A stretch of 64,000 nucleotides of DNA from contig NZ_CP090059.1 in NCBI RefSeq assembly GCF_021391395.1, positions 2,217,001 to 2,281,000 on the forward strand, in the 5' to 3' direction. Below, one piece after another: positions 29,023-39,459 of the stretch. Within the stretch, counting starts at the first letter, position 1; each line of letters begins with the position of its first letter. Source of the DNA: Sphingomonas cannabina (GTDB taxonomy: Bacteria; Pseudomonadota; Alphaproteobacteria; Sphingomonadales; Sphingomonadaceae). The notes beneath the pieces were generated by a model. It saw nothing but the letters and a program-made list of their open reading frames with translations, did not search any database and was not told the DNA's origin. The translations under genes were made by a program, and so were the position numbers.

Positions 29023-30450
29023 TCAGGCCATGTGATCGGCGATCCGGGCCAGGCTCTCCTCGCGCCCGAGCAGCTCGAGCACGTCGAAGATCCCGGGCGA
29101 GGTGCGTCGACCGGTGAGCGCGGCGCGCAAGGGTTGCGCGACCGCGCCGAGCTTGATGCTCGCGGCCTCGGCGACCTCGCGGACCGCCGCTTCGAGCGCC
29201 TCCGTATTCCAACTCTCGACGGCGTCAAGTGCTGCATGGACCCGGGCGAGGACGGTGCGTGCCTCGCCTTCGAGCAGCGGTGCGGCGTCGGGCTCAATCC
29301 CTAGTGGGCGGGTGCGAAATAGAAAGGCGGCGCCGTCCGCCAATTCGAGGAGATTGGCCGCGCGCGGCTTCAATGCGGGCATGGCGCGGCGCAGCAATTC
29401 ACGATGCGAATCCGTGACTTCGAAGTCGAGACGTCCGGCAACCAGATCGGCTAGCCTGCTATCGTCTGCGGCGCGGATGTAATGACCGTTCAGGTTCTCG
29501 AGCTTCTTCAGATCGAACCGCGACGGTGATTTTCCGACGCCATCGAGGTCGAACCAAGCGACCGCCTGCTCCTTCGAGATGATCTCGTCGTCGCCATGGC
29601 CCCAGCCGAGGCGGAGCAGATAGTTGAACAGCGCCTCGGGCAGCACGCCGAGCTCGTCGCGATAGGCATCGACGCCGAGCGCGCCGTGGCGCTTCGACAG
29701 CTTGGCGCCGTCGCCGCCGTGGATCAGCGGGATGTGCGCATAGGTCGGCTCCGGCCAACCCATGGCGTGAATGATGGTGAGCTGGCGGAAGGCGTTGTTG
29801 AGGTGATCGTCGCCGCGGATGATGTGGGTCACGCCCATGTCGTGATCGTCGACCACCACCGCGAGCATATAGGTCGGCGTGCCGTCCGAACGGAGCAGGA
29901 TCATGTCGTCGAGCTCGGCGTTGGCGACCGCGACTCGGCCCTGCACCAGGTCCTCGATCACCGTCTCGCCCTCGCGCGGGGCCTTGATCCGCACTACGAA
30001 CGGGCGGTCGGGCGCGGTGGATGGGTCGGCATCGCGCCAGGGGGACTGGAGGCGGAACGGTCGGCGCTCGCGCTCGGCGGCGGCGCGCGCCTCGGCGAGC
30101 TCCTCCTGGGTCATGTAGCAGCGGTAGGCGGCGCCTTTCTCGACCAGCTCGTTCGCGATCTCGGCGTGACGCTCGACGCGAGTCGACTGGAACACCGGCT
30201 CGTCGTCCCAGTCGAGGCCGAGCCAGCTGAGACCGTCGAAGATGACGTCGATGGCTTCTTTGGTCGAACGCGCCTTATCGGTATCCTCGATGCGGAGCAG
30301 CGCCTTGCCGCCGTGATGGCGCGCATAGAGCCACGAGAACATGCCGGTGCGGGCATTGCCGATGTGGAGGAACCCCGTCGGCGACGGGGCGAAGCGGGTG
30401 ACGATTGCGGAACCGGACGCGCCCGCGCCCGAAGTCGATGTTGCGCCCAA
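29023..30450 (-). CDS. gltX: Glutamyl-tRNA synthetase
   Basis: 475 residues from TTG 30450, or 495 from ATG 30510. The class I motifs are [14 protein letters not shown] and KLSKRHG, with the [10 protein letters not shown] segment typical of GltX. TTG 30450 is preferred: GGGAG lies 7 bases before it and homologues start about this far from the first conserved block. If ATG 30510 is used, the coding region would overlap the comEC start by 32 bases on the other strand. It lies upstream of gltA in the same direction. Confidence 0.95.
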   Translation of the reverse strand: MGATSTSGAGASGSAIVTRFAPSPTGFLHIGNARTGMFSWLYARHHGGKALLRIEDTDKARSTKEAIDVIFDGLSWLGLDWDDEPVFQSTRVERHAEIANELVEKGAAYRCYMTQEELAEARAAAERERRPFRLQSPWRDADPSTAPDRPFVVRIKAPREGETVIEDLVQGRVAVANAELDDMILLRSDGTPTYMLAVVVDDHDMGVTHIIRGDDHLNNAFRQLTIIHAMGWPEPTYAHIPLIHGGDGAKLSKRHGALGVDAYRDELGVLPEALFNYLLRLGWGHGDDEIISKEQAVAWFDLDGVGKSPSRFDLKKLENLNGHYIRAADDSRLADLVAGRLDFEVTDSHRELLRRAMPALKPRAANLLELADGAAFLFRTRPLGIEPDAAPLLEGEARTVLARVHAALDAVESWNTEALEAAVREVAEAASIKLGAVAQPLRAALTGRRTSPGIFDVLELLGREESLARIADHMA

Positions 30451-30478
30451 GCGCGCATGCTCCCAGACTGTGAATTCA

Positions 30479-32650
30479 ATGGCCAGCTCAGCCGCCGCGC
30501 CCCCTAGCACGCACCCTCCGCGGCGCCAAATCGTGTCCGATTGGCTGGGCGGGGCGGGTACGGCCGTCGAGCGCTGGCTGGAGGCGGAGCGTGATCAGCT
30601 TGTCCTGTGGCTGCCGGTGGCGGTGGGGGCGGGGATCGCCGCCTGGTTCGCGCTGCCTGATGCCGGACAGTGGACCGCGGTGGTGCTGGCCGGGCTCGGC
30701 ATTGCAGCGGCGGGGGTAGTGCTGCCGGTCGGCGCGCGTGCCGGACGAGCGCTGCTGGTCGGCGGGATCGCGGTTGCACTGGGGTGCGGCCTGGCGTGGT
30801 GGCGGGCGGAACGCGTTGCGGCGCCGGTACTGGCGCGGCCGGCGATTACGCGCTTCACCGCGCGTGTCGAGCGGGTCGAGCCGCTGCCGGCGCGTGAGCT
30901 GGTGCGGTTGCGGTTAGCGCCGGTCGATGCGGTCGGGCTGCCGACGCATGTGCGGGTGAACCTGGCCGAGGCCGATGTGCCGCAGGGCCTGACGCGGGGC
31001 GCAGTGATCCGGCTGCGCGCGCGGCTGATGCCGCCGCCGGGGCCGGCCGTGCCTGGGGCTTATGACTATACACGCGTTGCGTGGTTCGATCGCATCGGCG
31101 CGACCGGCCGCGGATTCGCGCCGGTGGAGGTCGTGAAGGCCGGTGACGTGCCGGGGACAGACCTGCGCGCGCGGCTGTCGGCGCATATCCGGAGTCGCAT
31201 CGAGGGGGCGGGCGGAGGCATCGCGGCGTCGCTCGCTACCGGCGATCAGGGCGGCATTCCCGAGGAGGATGCCGAGGCGATGCGCCGGTCCGGACTTGCC
31301 CATCTCCTGTCGGTGAGCGGGCTGCACATCACGGCGGTCGTCGGTGCGACGATGCTGCTGGTGCTGCGGCTCCTGGCGTTGAGTCCCTGGCTGGCGTTGC
31401 GTTTCCGCTTACCGTTGATCGCGGCCGGCGCGGGCGCGGTGGCGGCGATCGGCTATACGCTGCTCACCGGCGCGGAGGTGCCGACGATCCGAAGCTGCGT
31501 CGCGGCGCTGCTGGTGCTGGCGGCGCTCGCGATGGGGCGCGAGGCGGTGACGCTGCGGCTGGTGGCCGCCGGGGCGCTGGCGGTGATGCTGCTGTGGCCG
31601 GAGGCGGTGGCGGGCGCCAGCTTCCAGCTTTCGTTCGCAGCGGTGACCGCGATCGTCGCGCTGCATGAAGGCGGGCGGGTGCGCGGCTGGTTCGCCCCGC
31701 GCGAGGAGGCGCGGTGGCGCAGGATCGGGCGAGGATCCGCCTCGCTGCTGCTGACCGGCATCGTCGTCGAGCTGGCATTGATGCCGATCGGGCTGTTCCA
31801 CTTCCACAAGGCCGGCTTCTACGGCGCGCTCGCCAATATCGTGGCGATCCCGCTCACCACCTTCGTGGTCATGCCGCTCGAGGCGTTGGCGTTGCTGCTC
31901 GATCTCGGCGGTCTGGGGGCGCCGCTGTGGTGGCTGTGCGGGCGGGCGCTCGACCTGCTGCTGTGGATCGCCCGGACCACTGCCCATGCGCCGGGCGCGG
32001 TCGCGGCGCTGCCCGCCATGCCGCGGGGCGCCTTCGCGCTAATGGTGGCGGGCGGGCTGTGGATAATGTTGTGGAAAACCCGTTGGCGGTGGTGTGGATT
32101 GGCGCCACTCGTATTCGGAGCCGCTTGGGCGCTGGCGACGCCGGCACCGGACCTGATCGTCACCGGTGATGGGCGGCATCTTGCCATCCGCACGCAGGGC
32201 GGCGGGCTGGCGCTGCTGCGCGAGCGCGCGGGGGACTATGTCCGCGACGTGTTGAGCGAAGGCGGAGGCGTCGACGGCGAGTTGCCGGTGCTCGACGATG
32301 TCGCGGGTACGCGCTGCAATATCGACCTGTGCCTGACGGAGCTGGAACGGGGCGGGCGGCGGTGGCGGGTGCTGGCGACCCGGTCGGCGTATCTCGTCGA
32401 TCCACGGCCGCTGATCGCCGCCTGCCGGACGGTGGACGTCGTCGTCAGCGATCGCCGGTTGCCGCAGGGCTGTACGCCACGCTGGCTGAAGCTCGACCGC
32501 AGCTTCCTGGCGCGGTCGGGCGGGGTGACGCTGACCTTCGATCCGCCCAGGGTGAGGACGGTCGCCGCATCCGCCGGCCGCCATCCCTGGATCCGACCCG
32601 CCACCGTCCTGCCGCCTCGCGATCGGCAGGCCTCGGGTGCGGGTCAGTAG
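30479..32650 (+). CDS. comEC: ComEC/Rec2-family DNA uptake channel protein
   Basis: 723 residues. The N-terminal OB-like DUF4131 region (about 40-200) is followed by the polytopic Competence domain with the hallmark [16 protein letters not shown] near 275 and at least eight hydrophobic helices. The C-terminal region (about 560-723) occupies the place of the metallo-beta-lactamase-like nuclease domain, but the HxHxDH metal motif is not visible ([16 protein letters not shown]). The protein would form the inner-membrane pore for single-stranded DNA. The gene overlaps the end of lexA by 7 bases in convergent orientation. Confidence 0.9.
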   Translation: MASSAAAPPSTHPPRRQIVSDWLGGAGTAVERWLEAERDQLVLWLPVAVGAGIAAWFALPDAGQWTAVVLAGLGIAAAGVVLPVGARAGRALLVGGIAVALGCGLAWWRAERVAAPVLARPAITRFTARVERVEPLPARELVRLRLAPVDAVGLPTHVRVNLAEADVPQGLTRGAVIRLRARLMPPPGPAVPGAYDYTRVAWFDRIGATGRGFAPVEVVKAGDVPGTDLRARLSAHIRSRIEGAGGGIAASLATGDQGGIPEEDAEAMRRSGLAHLLSVSGLHITAVVGATMLLVLRLLALSPWLALRFRLPLIAAGAGAVAAIGYTLLTGAEVPTIRSCVAALLVLAALAMGREAVTLRLVAAGALAVMLLWPEAVAGASFQLSFAAVTAIVALHEGGRVRGWFAPREEARWRRIGRGSASLLLTGIVVELALMPIGLFHFHKAGFYGALANIVAIPLTTFVVMPLEALALLLDLGGLGAPLWWLCGRALDLLLWIARTTAHAPGAVAALPAMPRGAFALMVAGGLWIMLWKTRWRWCGLAPLVFGAAWALATPAPDLIVTGDGRHLAIRTQGGGLALLRERAGDYVRDVLSEGGGVDGELPVLDDVAGTRCNIDLCLTELERGGRRWRVLATRSAYLVDPRPLIAACRTVDVVVSDRRLPQGCTPRWLKLDRSFLARSGGVTLTFDPPRVRTVAASAGRHPWIRPATVLPPRDRQASGAGQ

Positions 32651-33309
32651 CGGCGGAGCAGGCCGGCGAGCTTGCCCTGCACGCGTACCTGGTCCGCGGC
32701 GTAGCGCTGCGGATCATAGGCGCGGTTGGCGGGATCGAGCCGGACCATCGCGCCTTCACGGTAGAAGGTCTTGAGCGTCGCCTCATTGTCGTCGATCAGC
32801 GCGACGATGATGTCGCCGTCGCGGGCGACGTCGGTGCGGCGGATCAGCGCATAGTCGCCGTCGAGAATACCCTTCTCGACCATCGAGTCGCCGGCGACCT
32901 CCAATGCATAATGCTCGCCTGCGCCGAGCAGCGCGGCGGGGACCGGCAGCATCGTCGCACCCTCCAGCGCCTCGATCGGCACGCCGGCGGCGATGCGGCC
33001 GTGCAGCGGGATCTCGATCACGTCGTTCGCCGGCTGCGGCAGGCGCGAAGGCGCCGTGGGCTGGACGGTTTTGGCCGCCTTCTTCGCTTCGGGGCGCTCG
33101 GGCATCTTGATGACCTCGAGCGCGCGGGCGCGGTTGGGCAGGCGGCGGAGGAAGCCGCGCTCCTCCAATGCGCTGATCAGGCGGTGGACGCCCGACTTGG
33201 ACTTGAGGTCGAGCGCCTCCTTCATCTCCTCGAACGAGGGCGACACGCCCGTTTCCGCCAGGCGATCGGCGATGAAGCAGATGAGCTCGTGCTGCTTGCG
33301 CGTGAGCAT
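32644..33309 (-). CDS. lexA: SOS repressor LexA
   Basis: 221 residues. The N-terminal winged helix-turn-helix (about 20-60, [20 protein letters not shown]) binds DNA. The autocleavage site is Ala108-Gly109 (RIAAGVP), and the self-cleaving dyad is Ser142 (GDSM) with Lys180 (EATLK). It represses DNA-damage genes until RecA filaments trigger cleavage. A GTTC-N7-GTTC box lies 17 bases before the start, so it represses itself. It follows moeA on the same strand, 55 bases away. Confidence 0.97.
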   Translation of the reverse strand: MLTRKQHELICFIADRLAETGVSPSFEEMKEALDLKSKSGVHRLISALEERGFLRRLPNRARALEVIKMPERPEAKKAAKTVQPTAPSRLPQPANDVIEIPLHGRIAAGVPIEALEGATMLPVPAALLGAGEHYALEVAGDSMVEKGILDGDYALIRRTDVARDGDIIVALIDDNEATLKTFYREGAMVRLDPANRAYDPQRYAADQVRVQGKLAGLLRRY

Positions 33310-33325
33310 TCGGTCCCTCCGTCCA

Positions 33326-33340
33326 GAACAGACACGGAAC
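33326..33340 (-). promoter_or_regulatory. LexA box (alphaproteobacterial SOS operator)
   Basis: Reads GTTC-CGTGTCT-GTTC on the minus strand, an exact match to the GTTC-N7-GTTC direct repeat recognised by alphaproteobacterial LexA. It lies 17-31 bases upstream of the lexA start, in the gap after moeA. Confidence 0.85.
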
Positions 33341-33364
33341 GTTTATGGATTGTTCCCCGTCCTG

Positions 33365-34549
33365 TCAAGCGAGGTCGAGGATTTCCACCGAGTCGCCTTC
33401 GACCGCTGCCGGCGCATGGGGCGGGCGGACGATCAGGCAGGTCGCGCGGGCGAGGGTGCGGAGCATCGAGCTGTCCTGGATGCTCGACGCATGGGCGCGG
33501 CCGCCGCGCAGCTCGGCGCGGAGATAGTCGGCGCGGGAATCGTTGGCGGGGAGCGGCTCGCCGAGCGGGACCGTGCGGGTGCGCGGCAAGGGATCGGCGG
33601 CGCCGGACAGGGCGGCGACCAGCGGCTTCAGGAACAGCGTGGCGGTGACGAAGGCGGAGACGGGATTGCCCGGTAGGCCGAGCACCACCGCATCCTTCAA
33701 TCGCCCGGCCATCATCGGCCGGCCGGGACGCACCGCGACCTTCCAGAAGTCGATATCGGCGCCGGCGGCCTCCAGCGCGGGGCGGACGAGGTCGTGGTCG
33801 CCGACCGATGCGCCGCCGGTGGTGACGAGGACGTCGGCGTCGACCGCGGCGAAGGCAGCCGTAAGCACGTCCAGGCGATCGGGGAGGATGCCGAGCGGGA
33901 CGACCGCTACCGGCAGATCGGCGAGCATCGTCGCCAGCATCAGCGCGTTGACTTCGTAGACCTGGCCGTCGCGAAGCGGTGCGCCGTGCGGCACCAGCTC
34001 GTCGCCGGTGGCGGCGATCGCGACGCGGACCGTGCGGCGGACGGCCAGCTCGGCATGGCCGCCCAGCCCCGCCAGCGCGGCGCGGGCGGGCGTGATGCGT
34101 TCGCCATTCGCAATGAGGACATCGCCCTCGGTGAAATCCAGCCCGCGTCGCCGGACGCTGCTGCCGGGGCGCGGCGGGCCCTCCCCGATGAGGTGGATCG
34201 TGCCGGCGCGGTCCTCTGCTTCCTCCTGCACGAGCACGGCGTCGGCGCCTGCGGGCATGACCGCGCCGGTGAAGATGCGCACCGTCTCGCCCGCGTCGAT
34301 GCTGCCGGCATGGGGGTGGCCGGCGCCGCTCTCGCCGATTAGCCGGAATGGACCGGGGAGGTCGGCGAAGCGGATGGCGTAGCCGTCCATCGCGGAGAGA
34401 TCGGCCGCAGGTTGGGTGCGGCGGGCGCGGACGTTCTCGGCCGCCCAGCGGCCGGCGGCAGCATGGAGCGATACGCGTTCGCTCGCGACCGGCGATGCGA
34501 GGGCCAGCAGCCGCGCCTGCGCCTCGGCGACGGGGAGGAGGGGAATCAT
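33365..34549 (-). CDS. moeA: Molybdopterin molybdenumtransferase MoeA
   Basis: 394 residues; inserts molybdate into adenylylated molybdopterin. Conserved blocks: LSAMDGYAIRFADL near 52, RIFTGAVMPAGADAVLVQEE near 90-110, the ATGDELV segment near 180, TTGGASVGDHDLV near 245, and VLGLPGNPVSAFV near 290. No other molybdenum gene adjoins; moaA is about 23 kb away. It is upstream of lexA, which has its own operator between the two. Confidence 0.95.
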   Translation of the reverse strand: MIPLLPVAEAQARLLALASPVASERVSLHAAAGRWAAENVRARRTQPAADLSAMDGYAIRFADLPGPFRLIGESGAGHPHAGSIDAGETVRIFTGAVMPAGADAVLVQEEAEDRAGTIHLIGEGPPRPGSSVRRRGLDFTEGDVLIANGERITPARAALAGLGGHAELAVRRTVRVAIAATGDELVPHGAPLRDGQVYEVNALMLATMLADLPVAVVPLGILPDRLDVLTAAFAAVDADVLVTTGGASVGDHDLVRPALEAAGADIDFWKVAVRPGRPMMAGRLKDAVVLGLPGNPVSAFVTATLFLKPLVAALSGAADPLPRTRTVPLGEPLPANDSRADYLRAELRGGRAHASSIQDSSMLRTLARATCLIVRPPHAPAAVEGDSVEILDLA

Positions 34550-34610
34550 CGGCCGATCCGTGGCAGGGGTTGGGACCGATCGACATCCAGATGCGTCGTG
34601 CGACCAGCTC

Positions 34611-34647
34611 CAAAGTGAAGGGAGACGCGCTTCATTCTTTCACTTTG
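34611..34647. promoter_or_regulatory. Inverted repeat upstream of moeA
   Basis: CAAAGTGAA at 34611-34619 is matched by TTCACTTTG at 34639-34647, a perfect 9-bp dyad with a 19-base spacer, starting 62 bases before the moeA ATG. It could be a regulator site or an RNA hairpin in the leader. Unproven. Confidence 0.35.
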
Positions 34648-34913
34648 CTCCACTTAATTCCGCAGCTGCGTCGCGGTAGCCGGGCGGGACACAAGCAAAG
34701 CAAATCCTATTAGGAAAGCGATTTGTCGGCCTGGTATGGCATCCATTCTGTTGACAACGGACGAGCCATTCGAGTCGGTGGCCGACTGGCAGGCGGCTGG
34801 CCGCACGGCTTTGGGAGGGCGCCGGAAACCCGCGGAAATCCGTCGAAGGTCACGAAAGTCATAGGTAGAACGGCCCCCCCGTCCGGACGAGGCTTTCCGG
34901 TGCCGGGGCCGCC

Positions 34914-35159
34914 GAAAAGTTGACCAAATTGACTCAGGTCACGTGTTTGCGCGCCGTCGCCCCGGACACGGCGCGGAGGCGACGGCATCGCGACAGCGAC
35001 GCATCGGGGACGCGACATCAGGGTGACACCGAGGAACACCAAGGCGACGCTAACGCGACACCGACGCGACATGGGCGAGATCTACATAATCAAAGAACGG
35101 CCCGGCGCTCGCGCGGCTCGGAGCGGGCGAGCCAAGCAGGCGAAATCCTACATTGCAAG
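34914..35159 (+). repeat. Dispersed element copy B
   Basis: Homologue of 12312-12676. It begins with GTTGACCAAATTGACT, carries irregular, diverged GACGCGACA-type units in place of the perfect array of copy A, has GATCTAC and ATCAAAGAA blocks, and ends in the identical 30-bp sequence (35130-35159). A frame through it would end SQAGEILHCK as in copy A, which follows from the identical DNA. Confidence 0.6.
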
Positions 35160-35191
35160 GGCGGGCGCCTCAGGGGCTGTCGACCTTCACC

Positions 35192-35209
35192 CCTCCCCTC
35201 CAGGGGAGG
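35192..35209. repeat. Half REP-like hairpin
   Basis: CCTCCCCT-CC-AGGGGAGG, a perfect 8-bp stem of the same arm type as the paired palindromes. A related unpaired fragment (CCCCCCTGGCAGGGGAGGAT) lies at 35353-35372. Confidence 0.55.
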
Positions 35210-35448
35210 AGTGCATGAGCTGCCGGCGGATTGCTGAACGTCAACACACCCTAGGTTGCAAGTGGTGATGACGAGCGGGAGCCTATCCGATTCGGTTGGC
35301 GACGCAGCCATGTCGATCGGCATCCTCCCTTCCGCCAGCCTCGGCTGCCATCCCCCCTGGCAGGGGAGGATCGAAGCCGAGCCACCATCGGCGCACCGAC
35401 CGCACGAACGCTGTGGCCTTTCGCCATCGTCCCGCTAGGGTCCGCCGC

Positions 35449-36831
35449 ATGACTGCCCTGCTCCAGCCCGATCGCGGCCAGGCCGCGCGTTCCATCATCG
35501 TCGTCCATCCCGACAATTGGGCCGAATGGCTTGCCGCCCAGCCGCCGCGGGTTCGCGCTACCGTTGCCGCGCATCGGCTCACCGGCAAGGCCGGCAATCG
35601 CGCGGTCCTGCCCGGCGAAGGCGCGGAGGACTGGTCGATGCTGCTGGTCTGCGACGAGGCGCCGGGCTCGCCCTGGCGCATCGCCTCGCTCGGCGAGCAG
35701 CTTCCCGAAGGCACCTATCGGCTGGCCGAAGGCGAGGTCGGGGCGGCCGGGCTCGGCTGGGTGCTCGCGCAGCATCGGTTCGATCGCTACCGCAAGGAGG
35801 AGAATGGCGTCGGGCCCCGTATCCTGCTGACCGGCGATCCGGCGGCGATCGAGGAAACCGAGCGGCTCGCCGCCGCCACCGCGCGGGTGCGCGACCTCGT
35901 CAACACCGCGGCCGCCGATCTGGGGCCCGAGGAGCTGGAGGCGGAGGCCGCCGCGCTCGCCAAGACGCATGGGGCGACCCTCACCGTCACGCGGGGACGC
36001 GAGCTGGAGGCCGGCTATCCTATGGTCCACGCGGTCGGCCAGGCCGCCGCCAAGGGGCGCGAGCCGCGGCTGATCGAGATCGAATGGGGCCGGCCCGATC
36101 ACCCGCGCGTGGCGCTGGTCGGCAAGGGCGTGGTGTTCGATTCGGGCGGGCTCGACATCAAGCCGTCGGCGGGGATGCGGCTGATGAAGAAGGATATGGG
36201 CGGCGCGGCACATGTCCTCGCGCTCGCCGAGCTGGTGATGCAGGCGCATCTGCCGGTGCGGCTGCATCTGTTGGTCCCGGCGGTGGAGAATGCGGTGTCG
36301 GGGGCGAGCTTTCGTCCGGGCGACGTGCTGAGGTCCCGCAAGGGACTGACGGTCGAGAACACCAATACCGATGCCGAGGGGCGGCTGATCCTGGCCGATG
36401 CGCTCGCCAGGGCGGTCGAAGCCGAGCCGGAGCTGATCCTCGATTATGCCACGCTGACCGGTGCGGCCCGCGTCGCGCTCGGGCCCGACCTGCCGCCGCT
36501 GTTCGCCAACGACGACACGCTGGCCGAGGAACTGCTCGCCGCCGGGCGCGACGAAGGCGACCCCTTGTGGCGGCTGCCGCTGTGGGACGGGTATGACGAG
36601 ATGCTGAAGTCCGACATCGCCGACTTGGTCAACGCGCCCGACGGCGGCTTCGCGGGGGCGGTGACGGCGGCGCTGTTCCTGCGGCGCTTCGTGCCGAAGG
36701 AGATCGCCTGGGCGCATATGGACGTGTTCGCCTGGCGGCCGGCGGCCAAGGCGGGTCGGCCGAAAGGGGGCGATGCGTTCGGCCTCAGGGCGGCGTGGAA
36801 GGTGCTGAAGACGCGCTATCCGCGGGGTTGA
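35449..36831 (+). CDS. Leucyl aminopeptidase family protein (M17)
   Basis: 460 residues; two-metal cytosolic aminopeptidase that trims N-terminal residues from peptides. The C-terminal catalytic domain shows the metal and active-site segments GKGVVFDSGGLDIKPSAGM, MKKDMGGAAHVL and the signature NTDAEGRL. The N-terminal macro-like domain (about 1-150) is more divergent, as in the PepB/alphaproteobacterial branch. ATG 35449 is chosen; codons upstream run into repeat sequence. Confidence 0.92.
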   Translation: MTALLQPDRGQAARSIIVVHPDNWAEWLAAQPPRVRATVAAHRLTGKAGNRAVLPGEGAEDWSMLLVCDEAPGSPWRIASLGEQLPEGTYRLAEGEVGAAGLGWVLAQHRFDRYRKEENGVGPRILLTGDPAAIEETERLAAATARVRDLVNTAAADLGPEELEAEAAALAKTHGATLTVTRGRELEAGYPMVHAVGQAAAKGREPRLIEIEWGRPDHPRVALVGKGVVFDSGGLDIKPSAGMRLMKKDMGGAAHVLALAELVMQAHLPVRLHLLVPAVENAVSGASFRPGDVLRSRKGLTVENTNTDAEGRLILADALARAVEAEPELILDYATLTGAARVALGPDLPPLFANDDTLAEELLAAGRDEGDPLWRLPLWDGYDEMLKSDIADLVNAPDGGFAGAVTAALFLRRFVPKEIAWAHMDVFAWRPAAKAGRPKGGDAFGLRAAWKVLKTRYPRG

Positions 36832-36912
36832 CGCTACGGCGCTCGTGCCGGTTCCGATGCGACGATGCCGAGGTCTTTGCAGTCCCGGCTATTTGTCGCA
36901 TGACGAGCCCCG

Positions 36913-37695
36913 ATGACCTACCAGCATATCCTGAGCGAGCGGCGCGGCGACGTGCTCGCCATCACGCTGAACCGGCCGGAACGGCTCAACGCGGCGCCGC
37001 CGGCGATGTTCGACGAGATCGGCGCGGCGCTCGAACGGCTCGACGGTGCGCGGGCGGTGCTGATCGGCGGGGCGGGGCGTGCGTTCTGCTCGGGCGCGGA
37101 TGTCGCTGGTGGTGCGCTCAGCGCGGGTGATCCGGCGGAGGCGACCTATCGTGCGCTGACCGAGCATTACAATCCGGCGCTGCAGGCGATTGCGGATCTC
37201 GGCGTGCCGGTGGTCAGCGCGGTGCGGGGGCCGGCTGCGGGCATCGGGTGCAGTCTAGCGCTGGCGGCGGATTTCTGTGTTGCGGGTGAGAGTGGTTACT
37301 TCCTCCAGGCGTTCGTCAACATCGGGCTGGTGCCCGACGGCGGCGCAAGCTGGATGCTGGCCCGGCTGGTCGGGCGCGCGCGGGCGGCGGAGATGATGAT
37401 GCTGGGCGAGCGGGTGCCTGCTGCGAAGGCGTTCGAATGGGGGATGATCCACAAGGTGGTCGCGGACGAGACGTTGGAGGCGGAGGCGCTTGCCCTTGCC
37501 GAGCGGCTTGCCGCGGGGCCGACCGTGGCGCTGGGGCTGATGCGGCGGGGGCTCGCCCATGCGCTGGACTCCACCTACGCCGAGGCGATGCAGCGCGAGG
37601 CCGAGAACCAGCGTGCCGCGCGCCGCTCGGCGGATTCGATGGAAGGGGGCATGGCTTTTCTTGAGAAGCGCAAACCCGCCTTTCGCGGCGCCTGA
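36913..37695 (+). CDS. Enoyl-CoA hydratase/isomerase family protein
   Basis: 260 residues, crotonase fold. LNRPERLNA lies near 17-25, the oxyanion-hole loop [10 protein letters not shown] near 57-66, [22 protein letters not shown] near 98-120, and the [16 protein letters not shown] helix holds the usual acidic position as Asp. The branch looks like PaaG/2-(1,2-epoxy)phenylacetyl-CoA isomerase or a beta-oxidation hydratase; substrate uncertain. It is followed 22 bases later by trxB in the same direction. Confidence 0.88.
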   Translation: MTYQHILSERRGDVLAITLNRPERLNAAPPAMFDEIGAALERLDGARAVLIGGAGRAFCSGADVAGGALSAGDPAEATYRALTEHYNPALQAIADLGVPVVSAVRGPAAGIGCSLALAADFCVAGESGYFLQAFVNIGLVPDGGASWMLARLVGRARAAEMMMLGERVPAAKAFEWGMIHKVVADETLEAEALALAERLAAGPTVALGLMRRGLAHALDSTYAEAMQREAENQRAARRSADSMEGGMAFLEKRKPAFRGA

Positions 37696-37717
37696 AAATC
37701 TCTACATCCTGCTTCCC

Positions 37718-38683
37718 ATGGCGACTCATTCCACCAAGATGCTCATCCTCGGCTCGGGCCCTGCGGGGCTCAGCGCCGCGATCTACGGCGCGCGCGCGGG
37801 GCTGGAGCCGATCGTGGTCCAGGGCATCCAGCCCGGCGGCCAGCTCACCACCACCACCGACGTCGAGAATTATCCCGGCTTCCGCGAGGTCATCCAGGGG
37901 CCCTGGCTGATGCAGGAGATGCAGGCGCAGGCCGAGCATGTCGGCACGCGGATGATGTGGGACACGATCGTCGAGGTCGACCTGTCGCGGCGGCCGTTCC
38001 GGCTCGTCGGCGACGGCGGTGACGTCTACCTGGGCGACGTGCTGGTGATCGCGACCGGTGCGCAGGCGAAGTGGCTCGGGCTCGATTCCGAGGAATCGCT
38101 TAAAGGAAAAGGCGTAAGTGCCTGTGCGACCTGCGATGGCTTCTTCTATCGCGGCAAGAAAGTGGCGGTGATCGGCGGCGGCAACACCGCGGTCGAGGAG
38201 GCGCTGTACCTCACCAACCATTCGCCCGACGTGACGCTGATCCACCGCCGTGATTCATTGCGCGCGGAGAAGATCCTGCAGCAGCGGCTGTTCGCCAACG
38301 ACCGCATCAAGGTGGTGTGGAACAAGGAGGTCGCGCGTTTCCTGGGTGCCGGCGAACCGGAGGGGCTAGTCGCGCTGGAGCTGCGCGATACCGTCACCGG
38401 CGAGCTGTCGCGGCTCGACGTCGAGGGCGGCTTCGTCGCGATCGGGCATCATCCGGCGACCGAGCTGTTCCGCGGGCATCTCGAGCTCGACGAGGATCAT
38501 TACATCAAGGTCGAACCCGGCTCGACGCGGACCAGCGTGCCGGGCGTGTTCGCCTGCGGCGACGTGATGGACAAGGTCTATCGCCAGGCGGTCACCGCCG
38601 CCGGCACCGGGTGCATGGCCGCGCTCGACGCCGAGCGCTTCCTGGCCGAGGCCGAGTTCGAGGTCGCTCAGGCCGCCGAATAG
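37718..38683 (+). CDS. trxB: Thioredoxin reductase
   Basis: 321 residues; transfers electrons from NADPH via FAD to thioredoxin. FAD motif [10 protein letters not shown] at 12-21, redox pair Cys136-Ala-Thr-Cys139 ([10 protein letters not shown]), NADPH motif [10 protein letters not shown], and the C-terminal [25 protein letters not shown] 37718 gives the typical N-terminus. Its last 16 bases overlap the 3' end of the exosortase-associated hydrolase gene on the opposite strand. Confidence 0.97.
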   Translation: MATHSTKMLILGSGPAGLSAAIYGARAGLEPIVVQGIQPGGQLTTTTDVENYPGFREVIQGPWLMQEMQAQAEHVGTRMMWDTIVEVDLSRRPFRLVGDGGDVYLGDVLVIATGAQAKWLGLDSEESLKGKGVSACATCDGFFYRGKKVAVIGGGNTAVEEALYLTNHSPDVTLIHRRDSLRAEKILQQRLFANDRIKVVWNKEVARFLGAGEPEGLVALELRDTVTGELSRLDVEGGFVAIGHHPATELFRGHLELDEDHYIKVEPGSTRTSVPGVFACGDVMDKVYRQAVTAAGTGCMAALDAERFLAEAEFEVAQAAE

Positions 38684-39459
38684 GCGCGCACCGCCGCCAG
38701 CACGCGATCGTACAGCCACGCCTTGTCGGCGGGGGAGGCGAAGCTGTGGCTGGCGGAATCGAGCGACTCGATCGTCACCGGCGGGGGTGAGGGGAGCCGG
38801 CGCCAGGCGTCGCGGAAGGCGATGGCGGTATTGTCGCGCTCGGCGAGCAGGATGGTCGTGGCGCAGCCGGCGAGGCCGGACGCGATGCGCGCGGTGAGGT
38901 CGTCCGATTCCTTTGATGGAGAAGCGGCAATCCTTCGCAACCCCTTGGTAAGCCTGCCGAGATCGACTCCGCCGCGTATCAGCCGCAGCCATTCGCGCGG
39001 ATCGCGGAGCTTCTCGGCATAGCGCGCGCGGATCGCCGCGGCAGCGGGGAGGGCATCCGCCGCGCCGCCGGTCCAGGGATTGGCGAGGATCAACGAGTCG
39101 ATGCCGGCGACGGTGTGGAACAGCGCGAGCGCTGTCGCCGCGTCGCAATTGCCGAAGCCGATGAGGCGCGTGATGCCCGTTTCCGCGATGAAGGTCGCGG
39201 CGGCGGCGGCGATGTCGGGCGCCGAGCTTTCATAGCCGGCATTAAGGCCGCTCGAATCGCCGATCCCGCGGCGATCGAAGCGGAACACAGGGATGCCCTC
39301 GGCCGCGACCGCTCCGGCGAGCTCGGCCATGCCCCGATGGGCGCCGATGCGGATCTCATTGCCGCCGGAGACGATCAGCAGCCCGGTTCTGCCTGGCGCC
39401 TCGTCGAGCGTGCCGATCAGCGTCTCGCCCGCGCAGGGGAAGGAGATCAGCCTTCGCAA
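38668..39459 (-). CDS. Exosortase A system-associated hydrolase 1
   Basis: 263-residue alpha/beta hydrolase of the TIGR03100 type found in XrtA exopolysaccharide loci. The nucleophile elbow reads [10 protein letters not shown], so a Cys stands where most hydrolases have Ser. [13 protein letters not shown] precedes it, and a C-terminal His is available in DSASHSF. The start is uncertain: TTG 39459 ([13 protein letters not shown]) matches homologues better than TTG 39471. It overlaps the end of hydrolase 2 by 13 bases. The reaction is not known; a role in acyl processing with the neighbouring carrier protein is inference. Confidence 0.85.
   Translation of the reverse strand: MRRLISFPCAGETLIGTLDEAPGRTGLLIVSGGNEIRIGAHRGMAELAGAVAAEGIPVFRFDRRGIGDSSGLNAGYESSAPDIAAAAATFIAETGITRLIGFGNCDAATALALFHTVAGIDSLILANPWTGGAADALPAAAAIRARYAEKLRDPREWLRLIRGGVDLGRLTKGLRRIAASPSKESDDLTARIASGLAGCATTILLAERDNTAIAFRDAWRRLPSPPPVTIESLDSASHSFASPADKAWLYDRVLAAVRAYSAA

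Larger units (their letters stand above)
34550..35448. other. 899-bp gap without a convincing gene
   Basis: Between the divergent moeA and leucyl aminopeptidase genes. It holds an inverted repeat (34611-34647), a sequence at about 34680-34705 that weakly recalls the end of the dispersed element (AAGCAAAGCAAATCCTA), the dispersed element copy B (34914-35159) and a half REP hairpin (35192-35209). Short frames exist on both strands, but none has a ribosome site plus recognisable protein features. Confidence 0.6.

Noticed and set aside
34723..34923. 66-codon plus-strand frame in the moeA-aminopeptidase gap
   Set aside because: No ribosome site, no recognisable domain, and it abuts a repeat element.
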